Positions 26,195 through 35,358 of a DNA stretch of 64,000 nt are shown here, one piece after another; the first letter of the stretch is position 1, and every line of letters begins with the position of its first letter. This stretch comes from Gammaproteobacteria bacterium (GTDB taxonomy: Bacteria > Pseudomonadota > Gammaproteobacteria > Pseudomonadales > Pseudohongiellaceae). The translations under genes were made by a program, and so were the position numbers. Under the pieces are notes generated by a model. The model saw nothing but the letters and a program-made list of their open reading frames with translations. It was not told the origin of the DNA and searched no databases. The stretch is taken from positions 1-64,000 of the forward strand of contig PCCP01000121.1 in NCBI GenBank assembly GCA_002731775.1, in the 5' to 3' direction.

Positions 26195-27262
26195 ATGTCA
26201 TCGACGGTCCGAACCGGCGCACCTGTGGCGGCCCTGCTGGCCTTGATTGTGTTCACCACGGCAGCGCTAGCACAGACCAATCCCTATAGCCGCGTCGACC
26301 CCCCGCTGCCGCCGCCACAGATGAACGGTGGCGAGTGGGGGGAGATGATCCAGGTGCGTATCGGGCCTGGGGGAAATGTCTACGTTTTCCATCGCTGCTT
26401 CAAGGTGGTACTGGGTGATCCTAATGTGGCCCCCGGGCACTCCGACGGACTCAGCGCGAACTGCTTCGGCAGGTGGGCAGAGCATCCGCCGATTCTGAAG
26501 TTCGCAGCATCGGGCGAATTCCTTAACGCCTTCGGCACCGGCCTGGTGGGCAGACCCCACGGCTTCACGGTGGATCACGAGGGCAATATGTGGCTCACCG
26601 ATGTGTCCCTTGTCGCCAATGAAATGGGTGCCGTCGTGCTCAAGCTGAGTCCGCAGGGCGAACTCCTGTTAACCCTTGGCGTACCCGGTGTCACCGGCGA
26701 AGGACGAAACACTTTCAATCGACCCAGCAGCGTGGCGATTGCCGCCAACGGTGATATTTACGTGGCGGACGGCGAGGGTCCCAATAACCGCATCGTCATA
26801 TTTTCAGCAGATGGAACATACACCGGTGAATGGGGCAGTACAGGATCCGGGCCAGGCCAGTTTAATACCCCCCATGACATCGCCATCGATTCCCGCGGCC
26901 GTGTTTTTGTGGGCGATCGGGGCAACAGTCGGATACAGATCTTTGCGGCTGATGGCAGCTTCATCGAGCAGTGGCGTAATTTTGGCCGTCCCAGTGGCAT
27001 CTTCATCAATCGCGAGACCGACACACTCTATGTCACCGACTCCACGTCGAATGTGAGTAACAATCCCGGAGTAAAGCGAGGCATTTACATCGGCAGCGCG
27101 CGCAGCGGTGAAGTCAGCTATTTCATTCCCGACCCCGACCTGGAGCTGGCAGACCGGACCCGGATTTCCGGTGCCTCGGGAATCACGGCCAGCCCCGATG
27201 ATGCCGTGATCTACGCTGCGGATGTGGCTCCCAGGCAGCTACGCAAGTACCTGCGAGACTAA
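26195..27262 (+). CDS. NHL-repeat propeller, PAL-like
   Basis: 355 residues; GAGG 6 bases before ATG 26195, so the upstream GTG is part of the ribosome site. Signal peptide ends near TTAALAQ. Blades: GRPHGFTVDHEGNMWLTDV, FNRPSSVAIAANGDIYVADG, FNTPHDIAIDSRGRVFVGDRG, RPSGIFINRETDTLYVTDS. Paralogous to 25066 with which it forms an operon. Likely periplasmic; ligand or substrate not known. Confidence 0.75.
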   Translation: MSSTVRTGAPVAALLALIVFTTAALAQTNPYSRVDPPLPPPQMNGGEWGEMIQVRIGPGGNVYVFHRCFKVVLGDPNVAPGHSDGLSANCFGRWAEHPPILKFAASGEFLNAFGTGLVGRPHGFTVDHEGNMWLTDVSLVANEMGAVVLKLSPQGELLLTLGVPGVTGEGRNTFNRPSSVAIAANGDIYVADGEGPNNRIVIFSADGTYTGEWGSTGSGPGQFNTPHDIAIDSRGRVFVGDRGNSRIQIFAADGSFIEQWRNFGRPSGIFINRETDTLYVTDSTSNVSNNPGVKRGIYIGSARSGEVSYFIPDPDLELADRTRISGASGITASPDDAVIYAADVAPRQLRKYLRD

Positions 27263-27288
27263 ATCTGCCTCTACCTTTCAGCGTTGGA

Positions 27289-29466
27289 CTAGTGCGCCAG
27301 GGGGTCTGGCCGAATCTGGAATTTTACCAGGTTGCCCTGGCTACCCTTGCCGCCCTCGTTGTGCCACACCGCGTTGGTGCCGTAGTCGGCCCAGACGCCG
27401 CGGCCTTTCCAACCGCCATCGGGATCATCGATGCGCCCGTCCATGCCCCGCGAGTAGAACCCCAACGGATAGGGAACGCGCATGATGACGTAGTCATCCT
27501 CCTCCGGCAGGAATGCCAGTAGGGAATCCGATGTGCTACCAGTAGCGATCGGTATGTTGCGGCCGAGTCCCAAAGTGTCGTGCTGGTCCACCCAACTGTA
27601 ATAGTGGAAGTCGGCACTGCCATTTTCGGTGACTCCCTTCATCTGCGGCCCCGGAGTCGCATGCAGGGTCCAGCCTGCGGCGCAGTGCTGGCCGGTGGCG
27701 GTGGGACCACTGAGCACGCTGCACTTGCTGCGGTCGAAGCTGGCCAGGTGGCCGCTGCCAGACAGCGCCGTCCAGATGATGCCGTCGGAAGTGATGTCGA
27801 TGCCGCGGGGTGAGTAGCCCTGAATCGGCGCATCGGCATTATCGAACGGCGGCTGATAGTATTCGGCGAGGCAAGTAAGTGGCGGGTTATTGCCAAGATC
27901 GAGGCGCACAATCTGTCCCGGCACACCGCCCGAGGCAGCCCAGACCACATGGTCCTCAGTGGGGTCCGGCACAATCCCGTACCAGCCGCCGCCCATCTCC
28001 TTGTCCTTGCTGGGGTCAAACTCGCCGCTGCGACTCACCCACTCGGTGATGCGGCCGTCGCCGTTGGTATCTACAATCAGCGGGCACCAGCCCTGCGCCG
28101 CCTGTGCATCACCGGTGCGTTCATAGACCTCGACATCGAGCCAGCCAATGACCGGACCCACGGAACTGAAATACAGCCGTTCACTGTCCTCGAAGCCGAA
28201 TTGCAGATGGTGGGTGTTGAAACAGCTATCTATCAGCTCCACTTCCTCTTCGGCCGGGTCATAGAAAGCGATGTGCCGGGCGGCACGGTTCAAAGGATAG
28301 TGTTGGGCATAGGGATTACTCGAACCCTGCCTGCACCAATCCGGATTGCCTGGTCCGCGGATCTGATGGGTCATCCAAACCCGGCCCTTGCCGTCCATCA
28401 TCGGGTTGTGCGGGTTGCCCGGATTGTTCCAGACTAGCTCATCGCCCCAGACCATAGAGGGTTCCAGGTTACTCTGGTCGATGTAAGATCTGAAATCGCC
28501 TTCGCCGGGCTTGTCCCTCACGGGAATACTGATATCCCGCACCACGTTCGTGGTGGGGTCGACCCAGACTAGCTTGTCGTTAGCGAAGCCGACGCCATAG
28601 ATCGGGCCACCGCCGTTGACACTCGGATCGCGCTTATCGCTGGAGACCTCATCATGGATATAGCCGGTCTCGCCACCCCATTCCCACATGGTCAGTACCA
28701 CGTTGCGCTCCAGACCCTGCGGTCGCGGCGGCATCGGCGGCACTTCGCCGTCCATGATGCGGTCGGTCCAATCGGCATACATGTCTATCACGTGATCGGC
28801 ACCGAAGCGGCGCAGCCCGGCACTCATCAGGCCTCCCCGTTGACCGGCCCGGGTGCGATGAACCCAGGCCGCCTCAGTGGTCTCGAATTCGGCAAGATTG
28901 GCGACTTCGCGAGTAGCCAGATTGCCAAGTTGGTGACAAAGTTGGCAGCCCTGCTTGAGGCCGTCGATCCAGTTAGCCTGGCTGCGCATAGCTGGTGAGA
29001 TGCCGTTGCCCTCTTCTCCCGTACCTGGAAACTCGCTCTCCGGCGGCACCTCCACCAGCGAATACCAGTAGTTGGCCGGATAGACCTGGGCGGCCTCGCG
29101 AGGGTTCGCTGCCTGCACCGCCCTCAGGTCTAGAGTGGACCCCGGTGTACTCCTTACCGGTTCGGAATCCCTTAGTCCGTAGCCACGGACCCAGACAAAG
29201 TAGTCGGCATTGGGCAGGTCCGGCAGCACATAGCGACCATCGTCATCGGTCACCACGATCTTGCGGAAAAGGCTGTCGAAATCGTCAGTTTCGGCGATAA
29301 CCCAGGCGCCGGCTTCGGGACCATTGATACCGCTCACCACGCCACCGATGTCGTCATTATCGATCACTACCTGGGCGTTAAGCCCAGGTGTCAACCAGAA
29401 CAGACTGCCGAGAAGCAGTGCTGCCGTGCCTCTGAATCCACGCCGCCAATGTCGTTGCATTCCCAT
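27289..29466 (-). CDS. Exported propeller with carboxypeptidase-regulatory-like domain and CxxCH
   Basis: 725 residues from ATG 29466 (GGGGAGGGG 7 bases upstream). Signal segment to about residue 31 (LTPGLNAQ), then a carboxypeptidase-regulatory-like domain (GGVVSGINGPEAGAWVIAET, DDGRYVLPDLPNADYFVWV), then CQLCH (Cys174, Cys177, His178), a single haem c motif, and a long C-terminal half with streptogramin-lyase-like blades (NPHNPMMDGKGRVWMTHQIR, GYSPRGIDITSDGIIWTALSG). An unusual mix of a carrier domain, haem site and propeller. Converges on the NHL pair at 26 bases. Confidence 0.7.
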   Translation of the reverse strand: MGMQRHWRRGFRGTAALLLGSLFWLTPGLNAQVVIDNDDIGGVVSGINGPEAGAWVIAETDDFDSLFRKIVVTDDDGRYVLPDLPNADYFVWVRGYGLRDSEPVRSTPGSTLDLRAVQAANPREAAQVYPANYWYSLVEVPPESEFPGTGEEGNGISPAMRSQANWIDGLKQGCQLCHQLGNLATREVANLAEFETTEAAWVHRTRAGQRGGLMSAGLRRFGADHVIDMYADWTDRIMDGEVPPMPPRPQGLERNVVLTMWEWGGETGYIHDEVSSDKRDPSVNGGGPIYGVGFANDKLVWVDPTTNVVRDISIPVRDKPGEGDFRSYIDQSNLEPSMVWGDELVWNNPGNPHNPMMDGKGRVWMTHQIRGPGNPDWCRQGSSNPYAQHYPLNRAARHIAFYDPAEEEVELIDSCFNTHHLQFGFEDSERLYFSSVGPVIGWLDVEVYERTGDAQAAQGWCPLIVDTNGDGRITEWVSRSGEFDPSKDKEMGGGWYGIVPDPTEDHVVWAASGGVPGQIVRLDLGNNPPLTCLAEYYQPPFDNADAPIQGYSPRGIDITSDGIIWTALSGSGHLASFDRSKCSVLSGPTATGQHCAAGWTLHATPGPQMKGVTENGSADFHYYSWVDQHDTLGLGRNIPIATGSTSDSLLAFLPEEDDYVIMRVPYPLGFYSRGMDGRIDDPDGGWKGRGVWADYGTNAVWHNEGGKGSQGNLVKFQIRPDPLAH

Positions 29467-29768
29467 CGCTGCCCCTCCCCGCCAATATTCAGTTTTATTT
29501 CCGAGAGTTAGACGCCCCGCCGCGGCTGAACCGAGACTTCGCCTCGAATACGGAGTATTCAAAGTATTTGGAAAATCAGCTTGTAATACTCCAGCGTCAA
29601 GGCACAAAATATAGTCCACATCCGTCATGATGTCGATGCCGCCCGTTGGAGAAGGACAGCTTATGGGGCGCTGGCAATTGGGGGGTACACACAGCAACAT
29701 GGGGCGGCGGTTGCGGTCAGCGTCTGCAATCCAACTCCAATACACGAACTCACAGACAGAGGTGAATT
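29467..29768. other. 302-base divergent gap, no gene seen
   Basis: Separates the minus-strand propeller gene from the small plus-strand gene at 29769. It must hold both promoters. The stretch is rich in short G runs near 29660-29710. I see no open frame or repeat of note. Confidence 0.5.
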
Positions 29769-29975
29769 ATGGGGGGAAGAAAGACACAGCAGGAGTTTGA
29801 ACTCAATGATGACCACGTCGCCTGGTTGCAGAAGATGACTGAAAAGTATGGCCTATTCGACGAAGACAAGGCCCTACGAGTCGTCCTCGACTACGTGATG
29901 GAGGAGACCGAGCAATCTACTGTTTTTGAAAATATACGCTGCAACCATTGTGGCGATACTTCAAACCAGGACTGA
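29769..29975 (+). CDS. Small protein with helical region and C-terminal CxxC
   Basis: 68 residues. GAGGTG lies just before the ATG. Acidic, helix-rich start (FELNDDHVAWLQKMTEKYG) that resembles a ribbon-helix-helix module (DEDKALRVVLDYVMEE), then IRCNHCGD. CxxC may bind zinc. Possibly a small DNA-binding protein; not firmly assigned. A perfect hairpin starts 3 bases after its stop. Confidence 0.6.
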   Translation: MGGRKTQQEFELNDDHVAWLQKMTEKYGLFDEDKALRVVLDYVMEETEQSTVFENIRCNHCGDTSNQD

Positions 29976-29978
29976 GAG

Positions 29979-30011
29979 TGTAAGCATCCCCTATTCTAGG
30001 GGATGCTTACA
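29979..30011. terminator. Perfect 15-bp hairpin after 29769-29975
   Basis: TGTAAGCATCCCCTA and TAGGGGATGCTTACA flank the 3-base loop TTC, starting 3 bases after the stop codon. There is no T-run, so this may be an RNA-stabilising hairpin or factor-dependent terminator instead of an intrinsic one. Confidence 0.7.
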
Positions 30012-30261
30012 ATTCAACTCAGATATTTTTCGGTAAGTTTGACTTCCAACAATACGTCTAACTGGATACAGAATATCGTTAAGTGAATAAACATCAGATA
30101 GCCTGGTGCCGTAAATAATTCACTGACTGTTGCCAAAGCCGCCTGAGTTCACATAAGACATTGCTAACTCGGGCACCTGTGCTGCGGCAAACAGAGCCGA
30201 CAAACTTGGGAACCCAGCCAAATTCCGGCCACTCCTACCCCAGACTTATTAACTATTTTCG

Positions 30262-30702
30262 CTACTCTTGAGTCGAATAGTCGGCGACTGTTCGATATTG
30301 TCTTGGAGGTACACCATGACTTTCCTTAAATGATTTGTTGAATGCGGAAAGTGAATTGTATCCAACCTCCATGGCAATTTTAGAAATGGGTTCTTCGGAA
30401 TTTGAGAGTAGCTGCGTCGCCTCCCTGATTCGGTAATGGTTAATGAACTGGTTGAAATTTCGAAAAACCAATTTTCGGTTAATCGTGGTTCTCAGTCGCT
30501 GTTCGGGCACTGTCAATATTGCCGCAAGATTGGTTATCGTGAAACCTGTCTCCTTATAAAGATATTGCTCTTCCATCGCTTGCTTGATTCTTCCCACCAA
30601 TTTGTTGTTCTTGTTCGCCATTGAGACTTCATTGTTCTCGTATACCTGATCTAAATTTATACGAGGTACATTTTGCAGTAGCAATTCAGCCTCATCATCC
30701 AT
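30262..30702 (-). CDS. AraC-type DNA-binding protein, short or truncated
   Basis: 146 residues. The C-terminal two-thirds is an AraC double helix-turn-helix: FTITNLAAILTVPEQRLRTT for the first and EPISKIAMEVGYNSLSAFNKSF for the second. Full-length relatives carry an N-terminal sensor, often membrane helices; here the frame meets an in-frame stop 7 codons before the ATG, so that part is missing or was never there. GGGAGG sits unusually close to the ATG. Regulated genes unknown. Confidence 0.8.
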   Translation of the reverse strand: MDDEAELLLQNVPRINLDQVYENNEVSMANKNNKLVGRIKQAMEEQYLYKETGFTITNLAAILTVPEQRLRTTINRKLVFRNFNQFINHYRIREATQLLSNSEEPISKIAMEVGYNSLSAFNKSFKESHGVPPRQYRTVADYSTQE

Positions 30703-30984
30703 TCCTCCCGGGATAACGATGAGCTAAAAGTGTCTCTTAAACAATCAGGTGATTATGTCCAACTGGGACTGACGGCGTACATTATTAGACACCCACAAAT
30801 TGGAGTTAATAAAAGCAATGAGTTAGCTCAATATTTTGGTGGGTGGCTAAGTTTTTCCCTGGTAGATCGGCTGGATACACGCTTAGGAATATAGACGCTA
30901 AGATCCAGAGCTTGCCGTACTTCCCTATCCTTGAGAACATCATCGATTTTATGCCATGTAAAACACTGAATTCGGGAGAAAATC

Positions 30985-31776
30985 ATGATCGTCGAACAAA
31001 TCTGGACGGGTAATGCCTATCGAAATTTTAACTACCTGGTAGCGTGCCCGGAAACCGGAGACGCCCTGGCGATAGATCCCCTGGATCACGAGAAGTGTCT
31101 GAACACCGCAGCAGAAAATGGCTGGACCATCACCCAGGTCCTCAATACTCATGAACATGGAGATCACATCGGCGGCAACAGGAAAGTGATCGCCGCCACC
31201 GGCGCCAGCTTACTGGCTCATCAGAACGCCAGCAACAGCATCCCCGACATGGACGTGGGTTTATTCGCAGGAAATGTGGTCAAGGTAGGTAAGACCGTGG
31301 AGCTGCTGGTGTTGGACACACCGGGCCACACCATGTCTCACATTTGCCTGCTGGCACAGACGGATGATCCCGGATTATTTAGTGGCGACACCCTGTTCAA
31401 TGCAGGCGCAGGCAATTGCCACAACGGCGGCCATCCTATCGAGCTTTATGAAACCTTCGCCAGCCAGCTTTCGAAACTGGCGGACAATACCAAAATCTAT
31501 CCGGGTCACGATTACATCACCAACAATCTGGAATTTACGTTGGCCCGGGAAGCTGATAATGCACGCGCCAAATCCTTGCTCGCGGACATTAAGGATCAGG
31601 ATCCTGCTGCCGCACTGGTCTCGACGATCGGCCTGGAAAGAGAGATCAACACTTTTTTCAGATTACAAAATCCGACTGTGATCGCCACGCTGAAGGCGGA
31701 GTTCCCTGACATGCCCGATGATCCCGACCCACAAATTGTGTTTCTCAAACTGCGGGAACTGAGGAATACATGGTAA
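30985..31776 (+). CDS. gloB: Hydroxyacylglutathione hydrolase (glyoxalase II), MBL fold
   Basis: 263 residues. THEHGDHIGG (His56, His58, Asp60, His61) is the metallo-beta-lactamase binuclear metal motif. TPGHTMSHIC, SGDTLF and YPGHDYITNN supply the remaining ligands. The C-terminal FFRLQNPTV...LRELRNTW tail is typical of glyoxalase II. Hydrolyses S-lactoylglutathione to lactate and glutathione in methylglyoxal detoxification; cytosolic. Neighbours are not glyoxalase genes. The start follows a GGGAGAAAATC-type site. Confidence 0.9.
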   Translation: MIVEQIWTGNAYRNFNYLVACPETGDALAIDPLDHEKCLNTAAENGWTITQVLNTHEHGDHIGGNRKVIAATGASLLAHQNASNSIPDMDVGLFAGNVVKVGKTVELLVLDTPGHTMSHICLLAQTDDPGLFSGDTLFNAGAGNCHNGGHPIELYETFASQLSKLADNTKIYPGHDYITNNLEFTLAREADNARAKSLLADIKDQDPAAALVSTIGLEREINTFFRLQNPTVIATLKAEFPDMPDDPDPQIVFLKLRELRNTW

Positions 31777-31865
31777 AACGCAGTACCGGTGATCCGTACC
31801 GGTGAAACGACGCAGAGATTCCGGTTGAGCCAATTTGATCATGGTCTGTCACCCTTAATCCTTGC

Positions 31866-31889
31866 CGCTAACGTGCAAGACCTGACCCC
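31866..31889. repeat. Half-copy of the GGTCAGG repeat
   Basis: CGCTAACGTGCAAGACCTGACCCC matches the right arm at 9442-9465 with 2 differences. It lies between the glyoxalase II gene and YjiH, which converge. Confidence 0.8.
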
Positions 31890-31899
31890 GTTGGTCCTG

Positions 31900-33369
31900 T
31901 TAATAAACAACGAATCGTGCAAATGCCATGACAATAGGCAAGCCGATAAGCGTACGTAGCAGGAAAATAATTAGCAGATGACTGAAGCGCAGGGGAATCT
32001 CGCACTTAATCATCAGGATACCCACTTCGGACATGTAGATGAGCTGCGTTACCGAAATCACGCCGATGACAAAGCGGGTTATTTCGGCGTCAATATTCGC
32101 CGCCAGCAGTGCCGGCAGGAACATATCGAGAAAGCCGGCAATCAGTGCAGGCGCAGCCGCAGATGCCTCGGGTAAACCGAAGAACTCCAATACCGGCACG
32201 ATAGGTGCGGTGAGTATGCCAAGCACCGGCGTGTACTCTGCCAATATCAGGCCCGCCCCGCCAACCGCGATCACCGCGGGCACCAGCCCAAACCAGATAT
32301 CGAGGATGTGGCCACTGGCTGTGCGCATTTGTTCTCTCAACGGTGGCGCCAGTGCCGCGCGACCAACCGCAAGGCTAATGGCTTCGTGAATGAGGGACTC
32401 ATCACCGCTGCTTTGCTTCTCGCGCAGGGGATGTAACTTGTCATATGGCTTGTCTTCGAAGCGCGATAGCGGTGGTATGCGCGGCATGATCATCGCTATT
32501 ATCACACCGGTGATAACCACGGCGAGATAGTATTCGGGGAAGCGGTGACCAATGCCGGCGGTATTGGCTACGAGCAGGGCGAAGGGTACGGAAACCACAG
32601 AAAAATTCGTCGCAATTACCGCCGCTTCCCTGCCAGTGTAGTGTCCGAATACATATTGTCGAACGGTAATGAGGACACCAACCGGGGCAGAAGACATCCA
32701 CGAGGCCAGGGCATCGATAGCCGAACGCCCCGGCAAGGTAAACAGGCGACGAAATAGCCGTTTCACCAACGTGCCGATAAATTCCATCAGGCCATAGTCA
32801 GTCAAGAACGGCATTAACAGGCCGGCAAACAGGAATATGGGCACAATGTTCACCGCCAGTTCGTTCATCACCGTGCCACCGGTAATCGGGTGCCAGAACA
32901 TCTCCGGACCCAGCTGAAACATCGTCATCGTGCCCATGATGAATCCGGTAAGCCGCAATACTATCCATGTTGGAGCGACTTGAAATAGTCTGGCGAACAG
33001 TGATCCTGCTGCGAATCGATTAGGTCCCAGAGTTTTCGCGTACACCGACCCGCTCGCACTGACACATAACAAACCGTAGACGACCCACGGCATCCCTGCG
33101 CCCACAAGGTCTCTCCCGGTATCGGCGATCAGACCCATGAGGATGGTCCAGTTTCCATCCACGCGAACGGGTGTCAGAAACGTCAGGATGCCAAGCAGGG
33201 AAGGCAGGGCAAATTTGCGGATCGCTGCGCCGTCAGGCTTTGTCTCGATGCGCCTTTCTCCTTCATTCACTAACAATGGGTAAAGATGGGGGACATCACC
33301 AGCAGGATAATTCTTGAAATAATCGCTCTCATCGAAATCTCCTTCTGCTGCAGCAGGGATCAGATTCAT
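31900..33369 (-). CDS. yjiH: YjiH-family nucleoside recognition (GATE) membrane protein
   Basis: 489 residues, about ten membrane helices. Motifs: GMPWVVYGLLCVSASGSVYA, MFWHPITGGTVMNELAV, VPIFLFAGLLMPFLTDYGLM, SSAPVGVLITVRQYVFG, YTGREAAVIATNFSVVSVPFA. This is the GATE-domain layout of YjiH proteins, which resemble nucleoside transporters or spore maturation proteins; the transported solute is not known. Hydrophilic 50-residue N-terminus precedes the first helix. Monocistronic. Confidence 0.8.
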   Translation of the reverse strand: MNLIPAAAEGDFDESDYFKNYPAGDVPHLYPLLVNEGERRIETKPDGAAIRKFALPSLLGILTFLTPVRVDGNWTILMGLIADTGRDLVGAGMPWVVYGLLCVSASGSVYAKTLGPNRFAAGSLFARLFQVAPTWIVLRLTGFIMGTMTMFQLGPEMFWHPITGGTVMNELAVNIVPIFLFAGLLMPFLTDYGLMEFIGTLVKRLFRRLFTLPGRSAIDALASWMSSAPVGVLITVRQYVFGHYTGREAAVIATNFSVVSVPFALLVANTAGIGHRFPEYYLAVVITGVIIAMIMPRIPPLSRFEDKPYDKLHPLREKQSSGDESLIHEAISLAVGRAALAPPLREQMRTASGHILDIWFGLVPAVIAVGGAGLILAEYTPVLGILTAPIVPVLEFFGLPEASAAAPALIAGFLDMFLPALLAANIDAEITRFVIGVISVTQLIYMSEVGILMIKCEIPLRFSHLLIIFLLRTLIGLPIVMAFARFVVY

Positions 33370-33495
33370 CGAAGTTATAACACTTGCACAAAACTTTCCC
33401 CCTTTAAAGCTGTCTGCCGGGCCCCTAATTTTATTCCCAACCCTGTGGAATTAGCATAAAGTACGTGATCCCAGTGACAAATGGAGAGATCCCCC

Positions 33496-35331
33496 ATGCT
33501 TCGAGGACTGAAATGGATCATCGCCTCCTGTACCGTCGTACTCATGACGGTTCTGACATCGGCGCCAGGCTTTGCACAGAAAGCCGGGGCTAGCTTGTGG
33601 CAGGACGATCTCGCGCCGATTGCGGCGACAGCCTGGAACTACGACCGGGCCGCGCACCTGCTCGAACGTGCCGGCTTCGGCGGCACCTCTGAACAGATTG
33701 CGGTCCTCGCCGCGATGTCGCCAGCCGAGGCTGTCAATCACCTGGTCTATTTCGACGGCGTCGACAACTCCCATCTGCTGCCGTTCGAGCATTCCGGTAT
33801 TCATGATCCTGGACTGGAACCCTTTCCGCCCAGCCGGCCCGCCACCACCGAACTGGCCAAGGCAACTGGCGAGGCCCTGGGAATCAAGGTCAGGGCCACT
33901 GGCAACCGTCGCCTGCAAGCTGTAGTAAACAAATTCTTCTATTGGCTGCGTGCCAGCGTGCTGGAGACTAACCGCGTGGCCTACTGGTGGGCAAACCGGA
34001 TGGTTGCGTCCAACAGTCCCCTGCAGGAAAAGATGGCCTTGTTCTGGCACGGGCATTACGCGATCAACGAGAGCAAGGTTCGGGATTATCGCAAACTGCT
34101 GACGGAGTTAGAGCTATTTCATGACATGGGGACCGGCAGCTTCCGCGACCTCATGGTGGCGATTGCCCAGGATCCGGCGATGCTGTCTTTCCTCGATGCC
34201 GGCGTTAACGTCAAGGGCGCGCCGAACGAGAATTTTGCCCGGGAAATCATGGAATTATTCACCATGGGCGTGGGCAACTACAGCGAAACCGATATCCGCG
34301 AGGCCGCTCGCGCCTTCACCGGCTGGAACTACGTCGATCTCGATTTCGTGATCAACGAAGATCTGCATGACGATGATTCGAAATCGTTTCTTGGTCACAG
34401 CGGAGACTTCGACGGTGTCGAAATTATCGACATCATCATGGCGCAAGCGGTGACTGCCGAGTATATCGCCGGCAAGATCTACCGCTACTTCGTGCGCCAG
34501 GAGCTTGGTGCGGAGCTTGCGGCAGAGTTGGGTGATATTTTGAGGAATGCAGACTACGAGGTGGCTGTGCTGCTTGAAACCATCTTCATGTCGAAGGATT
34601 TCTACAGTGCCGCCTCCGTCGGCACTCAGATCAAATCTCCGGTACAACTGACAATCTCCACCTATCGGAAACTCGGTCTGGAGAATGTGCCTGGTGTGCC
34701 GGATTTCAACCGCGCCACCGGCGCCCTGAGCCAGTCGCTGTTCCGCCCGCCGACGGTTGCCGGATGGGCCGGAGGCCGTAGTTGGGTAACACCGGGGCTG
34801 TTGCTGGAGAGGGGAAATTTTGCACGAGATGTGCTGTTTCCGGATATTAACTTTATCCCGCCGGACCGACGCAACGGCAGCAGGGAAATCCAGAGCGTTG
34901 CTGCCCGCATTCGTCAGGGCATGGACATTACTTCGGCGACGCAACCGTCCTCCCTGGGTGACGGTCGAATCATGGCCGAATCCAACATGCTGGCCGACCG
35001 TGATGAAGACTTCAATACCCGCTATGGCAGCTTTCGCGGTTGGCAGATGGCCATCGAGCGGGTGAAGCCGATCCCTCGCCACACCGCCAGACTCAACCTG
35101 AGCCAGATGGTTATGGAACAAGGACTTCAGAGCACCAGCGAAGTCGTCGACTATTTTATTGGCCGCTTCATGCGGGTCGCACCGGGGACCGACTCCCGGG
35201 CGATGTTAGTCAGGTTTCTCGATACCGACCTGGGCACCTCTGATATCGACTCCGCACAGACCTATATGGAAGATTCCCTCAGGCTGGTGCTGCATCTGAT
35301 CATGAGCCAGCCCGAATACCAACTGGGTTAA
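33496..35331 (+). CDS. DUF1800 family exported protein
   Basis: 611 residues from ATG 33496 (GGAGAG 7 bases before). Signal peptide ends near TSAPGFAQ. Hallmarks of DUF1800: AAHLLERAGFGGTSEQI, FWHGHYAINESKVRD, NENFAREIMELFTMGVGN, YSETDIREAARAFTGW, IKSPVQLTISTYRKLG, FRPPTVAGWAGGRSW. DUF1800 and DUF1501 genes almost always occur together; the function is not established. 27 bases before the DUF1501 start codon. Confidence 0.9.
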   Translation: MLRGLKWIIASCTVVLMTVLTSAPGFAQKAGASLWQDDLAPIAATAWNYDRAAHLLERAGFGGTSEQIAVLAAMSPAEAVNHLVYFDGVDNSHLLPFEHSGIHDPGLEPFPPSRPATTELAKATGEALGIKVRATGNRRLQAVVNKFFYWLRASVLETNRVAYWWANRMVASNSPLQEKMALFWHGHYAINESKVRDYRKLLTELELFHDMGTGSFRDLMVAIAQDPAMLSFLDAGVNVKGAPNENFAREIMELFTMGVGNYSETDIREAARAFTGWNYVDLDFVINEDLHDDDSKSFLGHSGDFDGVEIIDIIMAQAVTAEYIAGKIYRYFVRQELGAELAAELGDILRNADYEVAVLLETIFMSKDFYSAASVGTQIKSPVQLTISTYRKLGLENVPGVPDFNRATGALSQSLFRPPTVAGWAGGRSWVTPGLLLERGNFARDVLFPDINFIPPDRRNGSREIQSVAARIRQGMDITSATQPSSLGDGRIMAESNMLADRDEDFNTRYGSFRGWQMAIERVKPIPRHTARLNLSQMVMEQGLQSTSEVVDYFIGRFMRVAPGTDSRAMLVRFLDTDLGTSDIDSAQTYMEDSLRLVLHLIMSQPEYQLG

Positions 35332-35358
35332 ACAGCTTAAATGCATAAGAGGAATGTT

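Noticed and set aside
30721-30895. Plus-strand frame encoding QSGDYVQLGLTAYIIRHPQI, which could be a helix-turn-helix remnant
   Set aside because: No start codon, no recognised family, and it overlaps the region upstream of an opposite-strand gene. Too weak to list.
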